Of a DNA stretch of 64,000 bases, positions 8,641 through 17,454 are shown in pieces. The DNA comes from Nocardioides sp. zg-1308 (GTDB taxonomy: Bacteria; Actinomycetota; Actinomycetes; Propionibacteriales; Nocardioidaceae). The notes beneath the pieces were generated by a model. It saw nothing but the letters and a program-made list of their open reading frames with translations. It had not been told where the DNA came from and did not search any database. Positions within the stretch are counted from its first letter, which is position 1; every line of letters begins with the position of its first letter. Location: positions 992,001-1,056,000 of the forward strand of contig NZ_JABJQY010000002.1 in NCBI RefSeq assembly GCF_013155375.1, written 5' to 3'. The position numbers were made by a program, and so were the translations under genes.

Positions 8641-9719
8641 CAGGCAGGCCCCTGGCCCGGACCTCGGGGGCGCTCGCGCCCGATCGCGCGCCGGAGCGTC
8701 CGGCGCGCCGCGGGCGGCACCATCGCGCGTACGGCGTGGGGCACCCGGTCGGCGCCGCTGCGGCTTGCCGGCTCCGGCGCCTGGCCCGCCGCCTCGCGCC
8801 GGGCCTGCGCGGCGGCGGTGCGCCGCTGGGCCACGACGGTCGAGTGCGCGAACGCCTCGGCCTCGGCGTACTGGGTGGCGTAGGCGGTGCGCAGCTGGTC
8901 GCACCACTCCTGGTGGGCGGTGGTGTCGTCGGCGGCGACCGCCTCGAGCGCCCGCCACGTCTCGTCGGCGAGCTCGCGCAGCCGGTCGGGGACGCCGATG
9001 TCGTCCCACGTCATCGTCACGCGGCGCAGGGACGGGTCGATGAAGCGGTGCACCTCGGCGATGTCGACGGCCATCGCCGTCCTCACCGCCGTCAGATCGA
9101 AGGCCTCGCCGAGCGCGAAGACCGGCCGGGTCCAGTCGTCGAGCAGGTCGCCGTAGTGGACGAAGGCCCGCTGCTGGCCACGGGTGGCGCGCTCGGTGTG
9201 GAGCATCATGTTGACCCACGCGGCGGTGCGGGTGATCGCGCCCTGGTCGGAGCCGGCGCCCATCTGGCCGTAGTAGGTCTGCTTGGAGCCGACGACCTCG
9301 GTCACGGGTCGGAGCATGGTGACGTACGACGACGTGGCGCCGCAGCGGTCGGCCGCGGCCCGCCACAGGCCGAGGAACCACGACGCGCGGGGGTCCTTGA
9401 CGACCAGCTCGTCGCCGGCCTCGAACTGTCCCTCGAGCCAGGTCGCCACCCGCTCGCGGGTGGCGTGGTCGCCGCTGGTGGTGCCGGTGTCGAGCCACGC
9501 CCGCGGGCGGGCGTCGGAGACCTGGACGTTGCTGCGGGCGAGGAGCTCGGTGTGGAGGTCGACGACCCACCGAGGCTCGCCGAACCCCTTGGGGTTCGTG
9601 GCGTCGGCGACGACCTCCGGCTGGGGCACGTGGAGGCCGAGCGTGCGCAGCGTTCCCGCCATCGTGCTCGTGCCGCTGCGGCCCGAGCCGACGACGTACA
9701 CGACGCGACGGGTGCTCAT
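8640..9719 (-). CDS. sulfotransferase family protein
   Basis: A 359-residue P-loop protein. The VVYVVGSGRSGTSTMAGTL start matches the 5'-phosphosulfate loop of PAPS-dependent sulfotransferases, and DELVVKDPRASWFLGLWR with the following MLRPVTEVVGSK matches the region that binds the 3'-phosphate. The basic C-terminal tail is Ala/Arg-rich. It is the first gene of a four-gene operon with glycosyltransferases, so the product is probably a sulfated surface carbohydrate, although bacterial members of this family also act on other acceptors. The start is set by the first strand and by a TAGGCT -10 hexamer 7 bases upstream, suggesting a leaderless message. Confidence 0.8.
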   Translation of the reverse strand: MSTRRVVYVVGSGRSGTSTMAGTLRTLGLHVPQPEVVADATNPKGFGEPRWVVDLHTELLARSNVQVSDARPRAWLDTGTTSGDHATRERVATWLEGQFEAGDELVVKDPRASWFLGLWRAAADRCGATSSYVTMLRPVTEVVGSKQTYYGQMGAGSDQGAITRTAAWVNMMLHTERATRGQQRAFVHYGDLLDDWTRPVFALGEAFDLTAVRTAMAVDIAEVHRFIDPSLRRVTMTWDDIGVPDRLRELADETWRALEAVAADDTTAHQEWCDQLRTAYATQYAEAEAFAHSTVVAQRRTAAAQARREAAGQAPEPASRSGADRVPHAVRAMVPPAARRTLRRAIGRERPRGPGQGPA

Positions 9720-9726
9720 GGCGGGG

Positions 9727-9732
9727 AGCCTA
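9727..9732 (-). promoter_or_regulatory. -10 element of the sulfotransferase/glycosyltransferase operon
   Basis: TAGGCT (minus strand) ends 7 bases before the ATG at 9719, as expected if transcription starts on the start codon. No good -35 is visible. Confidence 0.55.
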
Positions 9733-9765
9733 TAGGTGGGGTCGTGCCTGTCGTGCCGGCGCCGC

Positions 9766-11115
<1,350 letters not shown>

Positions 11116-11122
11116 ATCCGCG

Positions 11123-11128
11123 AAGATA
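11123..11128 (-). promoter_or_regulatory. candidate leaderless -10 element of the GH1 gene
   Basis: TATCTT (minus strand) ends 7 bases before the GTG at 11115. It lies within the 18-base gap to the divergent pirin start. Confidence 0.5.
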
Positions 11129-11133
11129 TCGGC

Positions 11134-11847
11134 ATGAGCATGGCCCTGTACGCCGCTTCGCAGAGGTCGTCCTCGACCGACGCGGGGCGGGTCACGCGCC
11201 ACTCCTTCTCCTTCGGCCCGTACTACGACCCGGCCAACCTCGGCTTCGGGCCGCTCGTGTGCCACAACGACGACCTGCTCGACCCCAGCGGGGCTCGGCC
11301 GGCGGGCTATCCCGAGCACCCGCACTCGGAGCTGGAGATCGTCACGTGGGTGCTCGAGGGGGCGCTCGTCCACACCGACTCCGCCGGGGCGCGGCACGTC
11401 GTGGCGGCCGGCCACGCGCAGGTGCTGTCGGCCGGCGCCGGCGTCCGGCACAGCGAGGTCGCCGACCCGGCGTCGGGACGCTGCCGGTTCGTCCAGGCGT
11501 GGCTCGCCCCGTCCGAGCCGGGCGGCGCGCCGTCGTACGTCCTGGGCGACGCGCCGGCACCAGCCACCGACCTGGTCGAGGTCGTCGGGGACGCCGGGCT
11601 GCCGATCGGCACCCGCGGCGCCCGGCTCCTCGTGGCGCGGCTGCGCCCCGGCCAGGCCGTCGCCCTGCCCGACGACCCGCGCCAGCACGTCTTCGCGGCC
11701 ACCGGCGCCGCCGACCTCGAGGGCGTGTCGCTGCGCGCCGGGGACGCCGTACGCCTCGACGGCGAGGGGGGTCGGGTGGTCACGGCCTCCGAGGAGACCG
11801 AGCTGCTGGTCTGGTCGTTCGGCGACCGACGGCCGGGCCTGGGGTAG
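11134..11847 (+). CDS. pirin family protein
   Basis: A 237-residue bicupin. The N-terminal cupin carries FGPYYDPANLGFGPL, PHSELEIVTWVLEGALVHTDS and AGAGVRHSE, which together hold the metal-binding His/Glu set of pirins (related to E. coli YhhW). The C-terminal cupin is shorter and lacks these ligands. Some bacterial pirins are quercetinases; others have no known substrate. The ATG at 11134 is used; MALYAA two codons later is an alternative. Its stop codon falls inside the first copy of the repeat array at 11841, so the repeats may also act in 3'-end formation. Confidence 0.88.
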   Translation: MSMALYAASQRSSSTDAGRVTRHSFSFGPYYDPANLGFGPLVCHNDDLLDPSGARPAGYPEHPHSELEIVTWVLEGALVHTDSAGARHVVAAGHAQVLSAGAGVRHSEVADPASGRCRFVQAWLAPSEPGGAPSYVLGDAPAPATDLVEVVGDAGLPIGTRGARLLVARLRPGQAVALPDDPRQHVFAATGAADLEGVSLRAGDAVRLDGEGGRVVTASEETELLVWSFGDRRPGLG

Positions 11848-11969
11848 TCCAGTGGCCACCCGTCGTCCCGCGGGGTAGTCCAGTGGCCACCCGTCGTCCC
11901 GCGGGGTAGTCCAGTGGCCACCCGTCGTCCCGCGGGGTGCCTCACGACCGCTCGCCACTGGACTACCCC
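11841..11969 (+). repeat. three 31-bp direct repeats plus inverted partial copy
   Basis: Three identical units start at 11841, 11872 and 11903; each begins GGGGTAGTCCAGTGGCCAC and ends CGTCGTCCCGC. After a 20-base spacer the inverted 16-base form GCCACTGGACTACCCC follows at 11954-11969, so any direct copy can pair with it to form a strong stem. The array lies between the convergent pirin and flavoprotein genes and contains the pirin stop. It may be a bidirectional terminator built from a mobile palindromic repeat. Confidence 0.9.
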
Positions 11970-11988
11970 GACGACCCGCCCCTGGGTT

Positions 11989-13572
11989 CTACGGAATGAG
12001 GACTCCCGGGTTCAGCACCCCCACCGGGTCCAGCTCGGCCTTGACGGCGCGGAGGAGGCGGACGCCGACCTCCCCGATCTCGTGGGCCAGCCACGGCTTG
12101 TGGTCGGTGCCGACCGCGTGGTGGTGGGTGATGGTGGCGCCCGCGGCGACGATCGCGTCGCTCGCGGCGGCCTTGGCCGCCTGCCACTGTGCGAGGGGGT
12201 CGTCGCCCTGGCGGGCCGCGACGGTGAAGTAGAGCGAGCACCCGGTCTCGTAGACGTGCGAGACGTGGCACAGGACCAGCGCGCCGTCGCCGAGCGAGGC
12301 CCGCAGGGCGGCCCTCACGTCGGCGTGCAGGCGCGAGCGGTCCGACCAGAAGGTGGCGGTCTCCAGCGTCTCGACGAGGACGCCGTGGTCGAGCAGCGCG
12401 TCGCGCAGGTAGGGCGCCCCGTAGCGCCCGTGCACCCACCCCTCGCCCGGCCCGGTGCCGCGCGGCGTGCCGCCGAGGCGTTCGAGCACCGTGGTGACCG
12501 CCGCGCGCCGCGCGTGCACCTGCTCGGCGGTGCCCTCGTAGCCGGTGATCATCAGGCACCCCGGGTCGTCGGTCCCGCCGATCGAGGAGGGGTCGGCGAG
12601 GTTGATGGCCGTCTCGTTCTCGTCGGAGAGCCGCAGCACCGTCGGCAGCAGGCCGGACTGGGCGAGGGCGCGCATCGCGTCGGCGCCTGAGTCGAAGGAC
12701 GGCCACCGCCAGCCCTCGTACGTCGCCACGGCGGGCGCGCGGCGTACGCGCACGGTCACCGACGTGATGACGCCGAAGGCCCCCTCCGAGCCGAGCAGCA
12801 GCTGGCGCAGGTCGGGGCCGGCGGCGTTGGCGGGCGACGAGCCGAGGTCGAGCGAGCCGGTCGGCGTGGCCGCGGTGAGGCCGACGACCATCGCGTCGAA
12901 GCGGCCGTAGCCGGCACTGGACTGCCCGCTCGAGCGGGTGGCCGCGAAGCCGCCGATCGAGGCGTGCTCGAAGGACTGCGGGTGGTGGCCGAGCGTCAGC
13001 CCGTGCGCGGCCAGCAGCGCCTCCGCCTCCGGTCCGCGCAGACCCGGCTGCAGGGTGGCGGTCATCGAGACGTCGTCGACGGCGAGCAGCCGCTTCATCC
13101 GCACGAGGTCGAGCGAGACCACGCCGGCGAAGCCGTCGCGGCGGGCCACGAGCCCGCCCGTCACGCACGTGCCGCCCCCGAAGGGGACGACCGCCACGCG
13201 GTGCTCGGCCGCCCAGGCCAGCACGGCCGCGACCTCGCCGTGCCCGTCGGGTCGCACGATCGCGTCCGGGGCGTCGCCGAGGTCGCCGGCGCGGGCGCGC
13301 AGCAGGTCGGGCGTCGACTTGCCCCGCGTGCGCACCGCGCGCGTCGCGTCGTCGACCAGCACGTGGTCGGCACCGACGACCGCCCGGAGGCCGTCGAGGA
13401 GACCGTCGTCCAGTCCGACCGGGGGCGGCGTCGCGCCGGTGACGGCCGGGCGCTCCTGCAGGCCGAAGGCGAGGTCGACCAGCCCGAGGGCGGAGTCGGG
13501 GAGGACGGTGGCCGCGGCCGGGTCGCCCCACCGCTGCGGGTGCATCTCGGCGGCGTGCGTGTCCGGAGTCAT
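11989..13572 (-). CDS. FAD-binding oxidase, alkyl-DHAP synthase-like
   Basis: A 527-residue flavoprotein of the vanillyl-alcohol-oxidase fold. Residues ~105-290 form the FAD-binding domain with VVPFGGGTCVTGG, EHASIGGFAATRSSGQSSAGYG and GSEGAFGVITSVTVRV. The C-terminal cap carries ITHHHAVGTDHKPW, very like the His-rich active site of alkylglycerone-phosphate synthase, and ends KAELDPVGVLNPG. It is therefore closer to AgpS-like proteins than to glycolate or lactate oxidase. It is divergent from TetR-GlpD, as in the Rv2249c-Rv2251 region of M. tuberculosis, which suggests a glycerol-phosphate or ether-lipid link. The start follows a CACACT hexamer by 7 bases; that hexamer overlaps the -10 of the divergent gene. 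Confidence 0.8.
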   Translation of the reverse strand: MTPDTHAAEMHPQRWGDPAAATVLPDSALGLVDLAFGLQERPAVTGATPPPVGLDDGLLDGLRAVVGADHVLVDDATRAVRTRGKSTPDLLRARAGDLGDAPDAIVRPDGHGEVAAVLAWAAEHRVAVVPFGGGTCVTGGLVARRDGFAGVVSLDLVRMKRLLAVDDVSMTATLQPGLRGPEAEALLAAHGLTLGHHPQSFEHASIGGFAATRSSGQSSAGYGRFDAMVVGLTAATPTGSLDLGSSPANAAGPDLRQLLLGSEGAFGVITSVTVRVRRAPAVATYEGWRWPSFDSGADAMRALAQSGLLPTVLRLSDENETAINLADPSSIGGTDDPGCLMITGYEGTAEQVHARRAAVTTVLERLGGTPRGTGPGEGWVHGRYGAPYLRDALLDHGVLVETLETATFWSDRSRLHADVRAALRASLGDGALVLCHVSHVYETGCSLYFTVAARQGDDPLAQWQAAKAAASDAIVAAGATITHHHAVGTDHKPWLAHEIGEVGVRLLRAVKAELDPVGVLNPGVLIP

Positions 13573-13574
13573 GC

Positions 13575-13599
13575 GTTACAGTGTGACACATGTCGTCAC
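13575..13599. promoter_or_regulatory. overlapping divergent promoters with candidate TetR operator
   Basis: Only 17 bases separate the flavoprotein ATG (13572, minus) and the TetR ATG (13590, plus). The near-palindrome GTTACAGTGTGAC (13575-13587) covers both -10 candidates, TACAGT on plus (13577-13582) and CACACT on minus (13580-13585). A second inverted pair, GTGAC at 13583 and GTCAC at 13595, spans the TetR start codon. A bound TetR dimer would block both directions. Confidence 0.6.
13577..13582 (+). promoter_or_regulatory. -10 element of tetR-glpD
   Basis: TACAGT ends 7 bases before the TetR ATG. It overlaps by three bases the CACACT of the divergent flavoprotein promoter. Confidence 0.5.
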
Positions 13600-14186
13600 T
13601 TCGTCACATCACCGAGCCGCGGCTCGACGGCTACCTGGACGCCGCCCGGGACTGCATCCTGGACGTCGGCTGGCGGCGGACGACCCTCACCGAGGTGGCG
13701 AGGCGGGCCGGGGTGTCCCGGATGACGATCTACCGCGCCTGGGCCGACATGGGCTCCCTGCTCGGCGACCTGATGACCCGCGAGTGGGTCGGCATCGCGG
13801 CCGCGACCCGTGTCGCCGCGGCGGACACCACGACACCCACCGGCATCGCGGCGGCCGCGCTGAGCACCGTCCGCGCGCTGCGCGACAACGAGCTCTTCGT
13901 CCGCATCGTCGAGCTCGACCCCGACCTGATGCTGCCCTACCTCCTCTCCCGCCGGGGCCGCTCGCAGGAGGCCCTCATCGAGATCCTCGCCGCCGAGATC
14001 GCGAGCGGCCAGGCTCCCGGCGCCATCCGCAGCGGCGACCCGGTCCTGATGGCGCGCTCGCTCACCCTGGCCGGCCACGGCTTCGTGTTCTCCGCACTGA
14101 CCATGACCGACGAGGGGATCGGCCTCGCCGACCTCGACGCCGAGTACGCCCGGTTGGTCACCGCCTCGCTCTCCGCCGAGTCCTGA
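13590..14186 (+). CDS. TetR/AcrR family regulator
   Basis: A 198-residue repressor. Residues 10-60 form the DNA-binding three-helix unit (ARDCILDVGWRRTTLTEVARRAG, then VSRMTIYRAW as recognition helix). The rest is the helical ligand-binding and dimerisation domain, without recognisable ligand residues. It is divergent from the flavoprotein and overlaps glpD by one base (TGATG), so it likely controls both and its own synthesis through the palindrome over its start. It corresponds in position to Rv2250c of mycobacteria. By context the ligand may be a lipid or glycerol-derived metabolite. Confidence 0.88.
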   Translation: MSSLRHITEPRLDGYLDAARDCILDVGWRRTTLTEVARRAGVSRMTIYRAWADMGSLLGDLMTREWVGIAAATRVAAADTTTPTGIAAAALSTVRALRDNELFVRIVELDPDLMLPYLLSRRGRSQEALIEILAAEIASGQAPGAIRSGDPVLMARSLTLAGHGFVFSALTMTDEGIGLADLDAEYARLVTASLSAES

Positions 14187-15733
14187 TGCCGGCCGCCCGA
14201 CCGGTGACGCCGGGCCTGGCCGGCATCCCCGACGAGGTCGACGTCGTGGTGGTCGGGCTGGGCATCACCGGCGCCGGCGTCGCGCTCGACGCGGTGACCC
14301 GCGGCCTCAGCGTGCTGGCGGTCGACGCCCACGACCTCGCCTTCGGCACCTCGCGCTGGTCCTCCAAGCTGGTGCACGGCGGGCTGCGCTACCTCGCGCA
14401 GGGCCGGCTCGCCATCGCCCGCGAGAGCGCCGTCGAGCGCGGCATCCTCATGGACGTCACCGCGCCACACCTCGTCCACCCGCTGCCGATGCTCACCCCG
14501 GTCGACGACGCGATGTCCCGCAGCCGCGCGGCCCTGACGTGGAGCGGGCTCCACGCCGGCGACCTGCTGCGCCGCACCGCCCACACCAGCGCGCGGACGC
14601 TGCCCCGGCCCCGGCGCCTCAACGCCACCGAGACCCTCAGCCTGGCGCCCGCCCTGCGCGCCGACACCCTGCGCGGTGGCCTGCTCGGGTGGGACGGGCA
14701 GCTCGAGGACGACGCCCGGCTGGTGGTCACCGTCGCCCGCACCGCGGCGTCGTACGGCGCCGACGTCCGCACCCGCGCCCCGGTCACGAGCGCCACCGGG
14801 ACCGGCGTCGAGCTGCGCGACGAGCTGACCGGGGCGACGTACGCCGTCCGCGCCCGGGCCGTGGTCAACGCGACCGGCGTGTGGGCCGGCGACCTCGACG
14901 ACCGGGTGCGGCTGCGCCCCAGCCGCGGCACCCACCTCGTGCTCCGGGGCTCGGCGCTCCCGCACACCCGGGTCGCTGTCGTCGTGCCCCTCCCGGGCTC
15001 CGCCTCGCGCTTCGCGATGGTGCTGCCCCAGCCGGACGGCACCCTCCACCTCGGCCTCACCGACGTGCCCGCCGCGGGACCGGTCCCCGACGTGCCCACG
15101 CCGAGCGAGCAGGAGGTCGACTTCCTGCTCGACGCGGTGTCCTCAGCCTTCACGACGCCGCCGGTGCGGGCGGACGTCGTCGGTGCGTACGCCGGGCTGC
15201 GGCCGCTGCTCGAGGTGGCCGGCACCGACGCGACGGCCGACCTCTCGCGCCGCCACGCCGTCCTCACCTCGCGGACCGGCGTGACGACCGTGGTGGGGGG
15301 CAAGCTGACGACCTACCGCCGGATGGCCGAGGACACGCTCGACGCGGTCGTGGCGTCGGCCCGGCTGGCGGCCGGTCCCTGCCGCACCGCCTCGCTCCCG
15401 CTGCTCGGCGCGGGCACGCCCGAGCAGCTGCGCGCGTGCGCCGCACCCGCCCGGCTCGTACGCCGCTTCGGCACCGACGGCGACCTCGTGCTGGCCACGG
15501 CGCGCGGGGCCACCGGGCTGGACGACGCCGAGCTCCTGGCGCCCCCCTCCGAGGAGGTCCCGGTCACCCTGGCCGAGCTGGTCTTCGCCCTCACCCACGA
15601 GGGCGCGCACGACGTCGACGACCTGCTCGAGCGGCGTACGCGGGTGGGCCTGGTCGCCGCGGACCGCGCTGTCGCCGAGCCCCTCGCGCGCCGCGCCCTC
15701 GCCCTGCTCTCGCGGGCGACGCCAGCCGGCTGA
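14186..15733 (+). CDS. glpD: glycerol-3-phosphate dehydrogenase/oxidase (FAD)
   Basis: A 515-residue FAD enzyme that converts sn-glycerol-3-phosphate to dihydroxyacetone phosphate and passes electrons to the quinone pool or oxygen. The dinucleotide fold opens with VVVVGLGITGAGVALDAVTRG-type sequence at residues 20-40. GTSRWSSKLVHGGLRYL is the DAO-family substrate-binding signature, and VVGGKLTTYRRMAEDT near residue 370 is the conserved FAD-contacting segment. The C-terminal DAO_C helical domain is present, so the protein is complete. The start overlaps the TetR stop. Context matches glpD1 (Rv2249c) rather than a glycerol-uptake operon, since no glpK or glpF lies nearby. Confidence 0.92.
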   Translation: MPAARPVTPGLAGIPDEVDVVVVGLGITGAGVALDAVTRGLSVLAVDAHDLAFGTSRWSSKLVHGGLRYLAQGRLAIARESAVERGILMDVTAPHLVHPLPMLTPVDDAMSRSRAALTWSGLHAGDLLRRTAHTSARTLPRPRRLNATETLSLAPALRADTLRGGLLGWDGQLEDDARLVVTVARTAASYGADVRTRAPVTSATGTGVELRDELTGATYAVRARAVVNATGVWAGDLDDRVRLRPSRGTHLVLRGSALPHTRVAVVVPLPGSASRFAMVLPQPDGTLHLGLTDVPAAGPVPDVPTPSEQEVDFLLDAVSSAFTTPPVRADVVGAYAGLRPLLEVAGTDATADLSRRHAVLTSRTGVTTVVGGKLTTYRRMAEDTLDAVVASARLAAGPCRTASLPLLGAGTPEQLRACAAPARLVRRFGTDGDLVLATARGATGLDDAELLAPPSEEVPVTLAELVFALTHEGAHDVDDLLERRTRVGLVAADRAVAEPLARRALALLSRATPAG

Positions 15734-15823
15734 GAGGGCCGCCCCGGCCGGGTCACAACCAACCGGCCGCCGCTGGCGTCTCCCCCGCGAGCGCACCGTG
15801 CGCCCACCTGATCGGGGGATCAC

Positions 15824-17239
15824 ATGCTTCATCGACTGGCAGTCACCGCTCTCGGGCTCGCCCTGCTCGTGCCCACCCAGGCCGCATCGTCGTCCGCGGC
15901 ACCGGCTCCGCGCGACGCGGCAGCCTCGTCGGCCACGGCGAAGAACCGCGACGTCGCGCTCGGCCACCGCTCGGTCGGGGCCTCGAGCCGCGCGCGGGTG
16001 CGCCTGACATTCGACGGCCGCGACGGCCAGCTCGTCAATCTCGCGCGCTGGGGCGAGGCACGGACGTGCGGCGCCAGGGTCCTCAGGACCCGCAGCGGCA
16101 GGGTCGTGCAGCCGTGGGCGCGGGGCTACTGGCGGCTGCCCCGCACCGCGACGTACACCGCACTGGCCAAGCCGTGCCGGCGGCTGCCCGAGCAGAAGGT
16201 GAGGGTCCAGGTCCGCCGGGTCGTCGAGCACCCGGCCGCCGTCCCGGGCGTCGCCGGCGTCGTCGGCCGCAGGACGCGGGTGACCCACCTGGTCCCCGTC
16301 CCGGTGGGCCAGGCGCAGAGCGTCGAGGCGACGACGAGCGCGCCGGTCACCGAGGTCGTCGGCCCGGACCGGAAGGTGACGCACCCGCCCGCGACCGGAC
16401 CCCTCGTGCTGACGACCCCCGGTGAGCACTGGGTCGCCCTCCCGCCGGAGACCGCCTTCGAGACCGTGCTGACCGTCCGGCACGCGGCGCAGGTCGATGG
16501 CCCGCGGATCCCGGTCCCGGCACTGGGCACGGCCGCCACGACCCACGAGGTCGGCTTCACCGGCCAGGCGGGGCAGTGGGTCTACGCCGAGCTGCTCGAC
16601 CCGGCCACCGGTGCCGTCGCCTCCGACACCACGCGCGCCATCCGGGTCGTCCGCCCCGACGGCCGTGAGCTGCAGGACGCGATCCTCCACGACTGCGGCC
16701 AGATGAACGCCAACGACGGGTGCACCGTCCGCGGCCCCTGGCGCCTCCCGGCGACCGGGGACTACACGATGACGATCGCCGCCGACGGGCCGGCAGCCGA
16801 ACGACCCACCACCCTGCGGATCCGGGCCGCCGCGGTCGCCGACGACCTGGCCGTCAACGGCCCGTCGGTGACGTACGCCGCCACGTCCCCCGGCCAGTGG
16901 GTGGTGGGGCGCTACCCGGTGACGCCGCCCGTCCTGGTGCCTGCGCCGGGCGGGGGCCAGACCTCCCCGGGCACGCTGACCTATCTCGAGGCGTCCAACG
17001 TGTCACCCGCGCTCGGGGCGTGGGGCATCACCGTGGCCACCAGCTTCCCCTTCTACGCGCTGAACTGCTCGGACAAGGCCTGCGAGTACGTCTCCGACCA
17101 CCTCGACCCGGGCCGGCTGCGGATCATGACCCCGCCGAGCTGGTGGGTCGGCACCCAGTCGTTCGCCCTCCTCGTGGTCCCCCCCGACGCCCAGGGATCG
17201 ATGGACCTCACCCTCACGAAGCCGGCACAGGAATCCTAG
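15824..17239 (+). CDS. secreted hypothetical protein
   Basis: A 471-residue exported protein. Residues 1-26 form a signal peptide with a LAVTALGLALLVPTQ core and a probable cut near SSSAAPA. The mature part is rich in beta strands and contains two or three similar modules with RVRLTFDGRDGQLVNL, EVGFTGQAGQWVYAEL and SYAATSPGQWVVGRY type openings, each followed by a W(R)LP(R)TxTYT segment, like pre-peptidase C-terminal (PPC) domains. Four Cys residues form two likely disulfides. No catalytic motif is seen. A binding or adhesion role is possible. A perfect 13-base-stem terminator follows 118 bases downstream. Confidence 0.65.
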   Translation: MLHRLAVTALGLALLVPTQAASSSAAPAPRDAAASSATAKNRDVALGHRSVGASSRARVRLTFDGRDGQLVNLARWGEARTCGARVLRTRSGRVVQPWARGYWRLPRTATYTALAKPCRRLPEQKVRVQVRRVVEHPAAVPGVAGVVGRRTRVTHLVPVPVGQAQSVEATTSAPVTEVVGPDRKVTHPPATGPLVLTTPGEHWVALPPETAFETVLTVRHAAQVDGPRIPVPALGTAATTHEVGFTGQAGQWVYAELLDPATGAVASDTTRAIRVVRPDGRELQDAILHDCGQMNANDGCTVRGPWRLPATGDYTMTIAADGPAAERPTTLRIRAAAVADDLAVNGPSVTYAATSPGQWVVGRYPVTPPVLVPAPGGGQTSPGTLTYLEASNVSPALGAWGITVATSFPFYALNCSDKACEYVSDHLDPGRLRIMTPPSWWVGTQSFALLVVPPDAQGSMDLTLTKPAQES

Positions 17240-17356
17240 GAAACCCGCATCCCGACAGGCTTCCCGGAGCTGTGATCAAGCGGACAGCAAAATTCCCCCG
17301 GAGTTCGAGGGAACCCCGGACACGGGCCGCGCCGCTTTGGGAAGGTTCTCCACGGC

Positions 17357-17390
17357 GCGCCCCTTGCCGACCCCATGCGGCAAGGGGCGC
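17357..17390. terminator. strong bidirectional hairpin
   Basis: GCGCCCCTTGCCG (17357-17369) and CGGCAAGGGGCGC (17378-17390) form a perfect 13-base stem with an 8-base loop between the convergent secreted-protein gene and glmS. No U-tract follows, as is usual in high-GC actinobacteria. Confidence 0.8.
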
Positions 17391-17454
17391 CCAGTCCATG
17401 TCATGGGCTCGCGGTGTCCGCGGCGCCTGAGGCCCGGGACCTTTCCCCCACCTG

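Noticed and set aside
11841..11969. Possible CRISPR array
   Set aside because: Copies touch each other with no unique spacers, and one arm is inverted; no cas genes are present.
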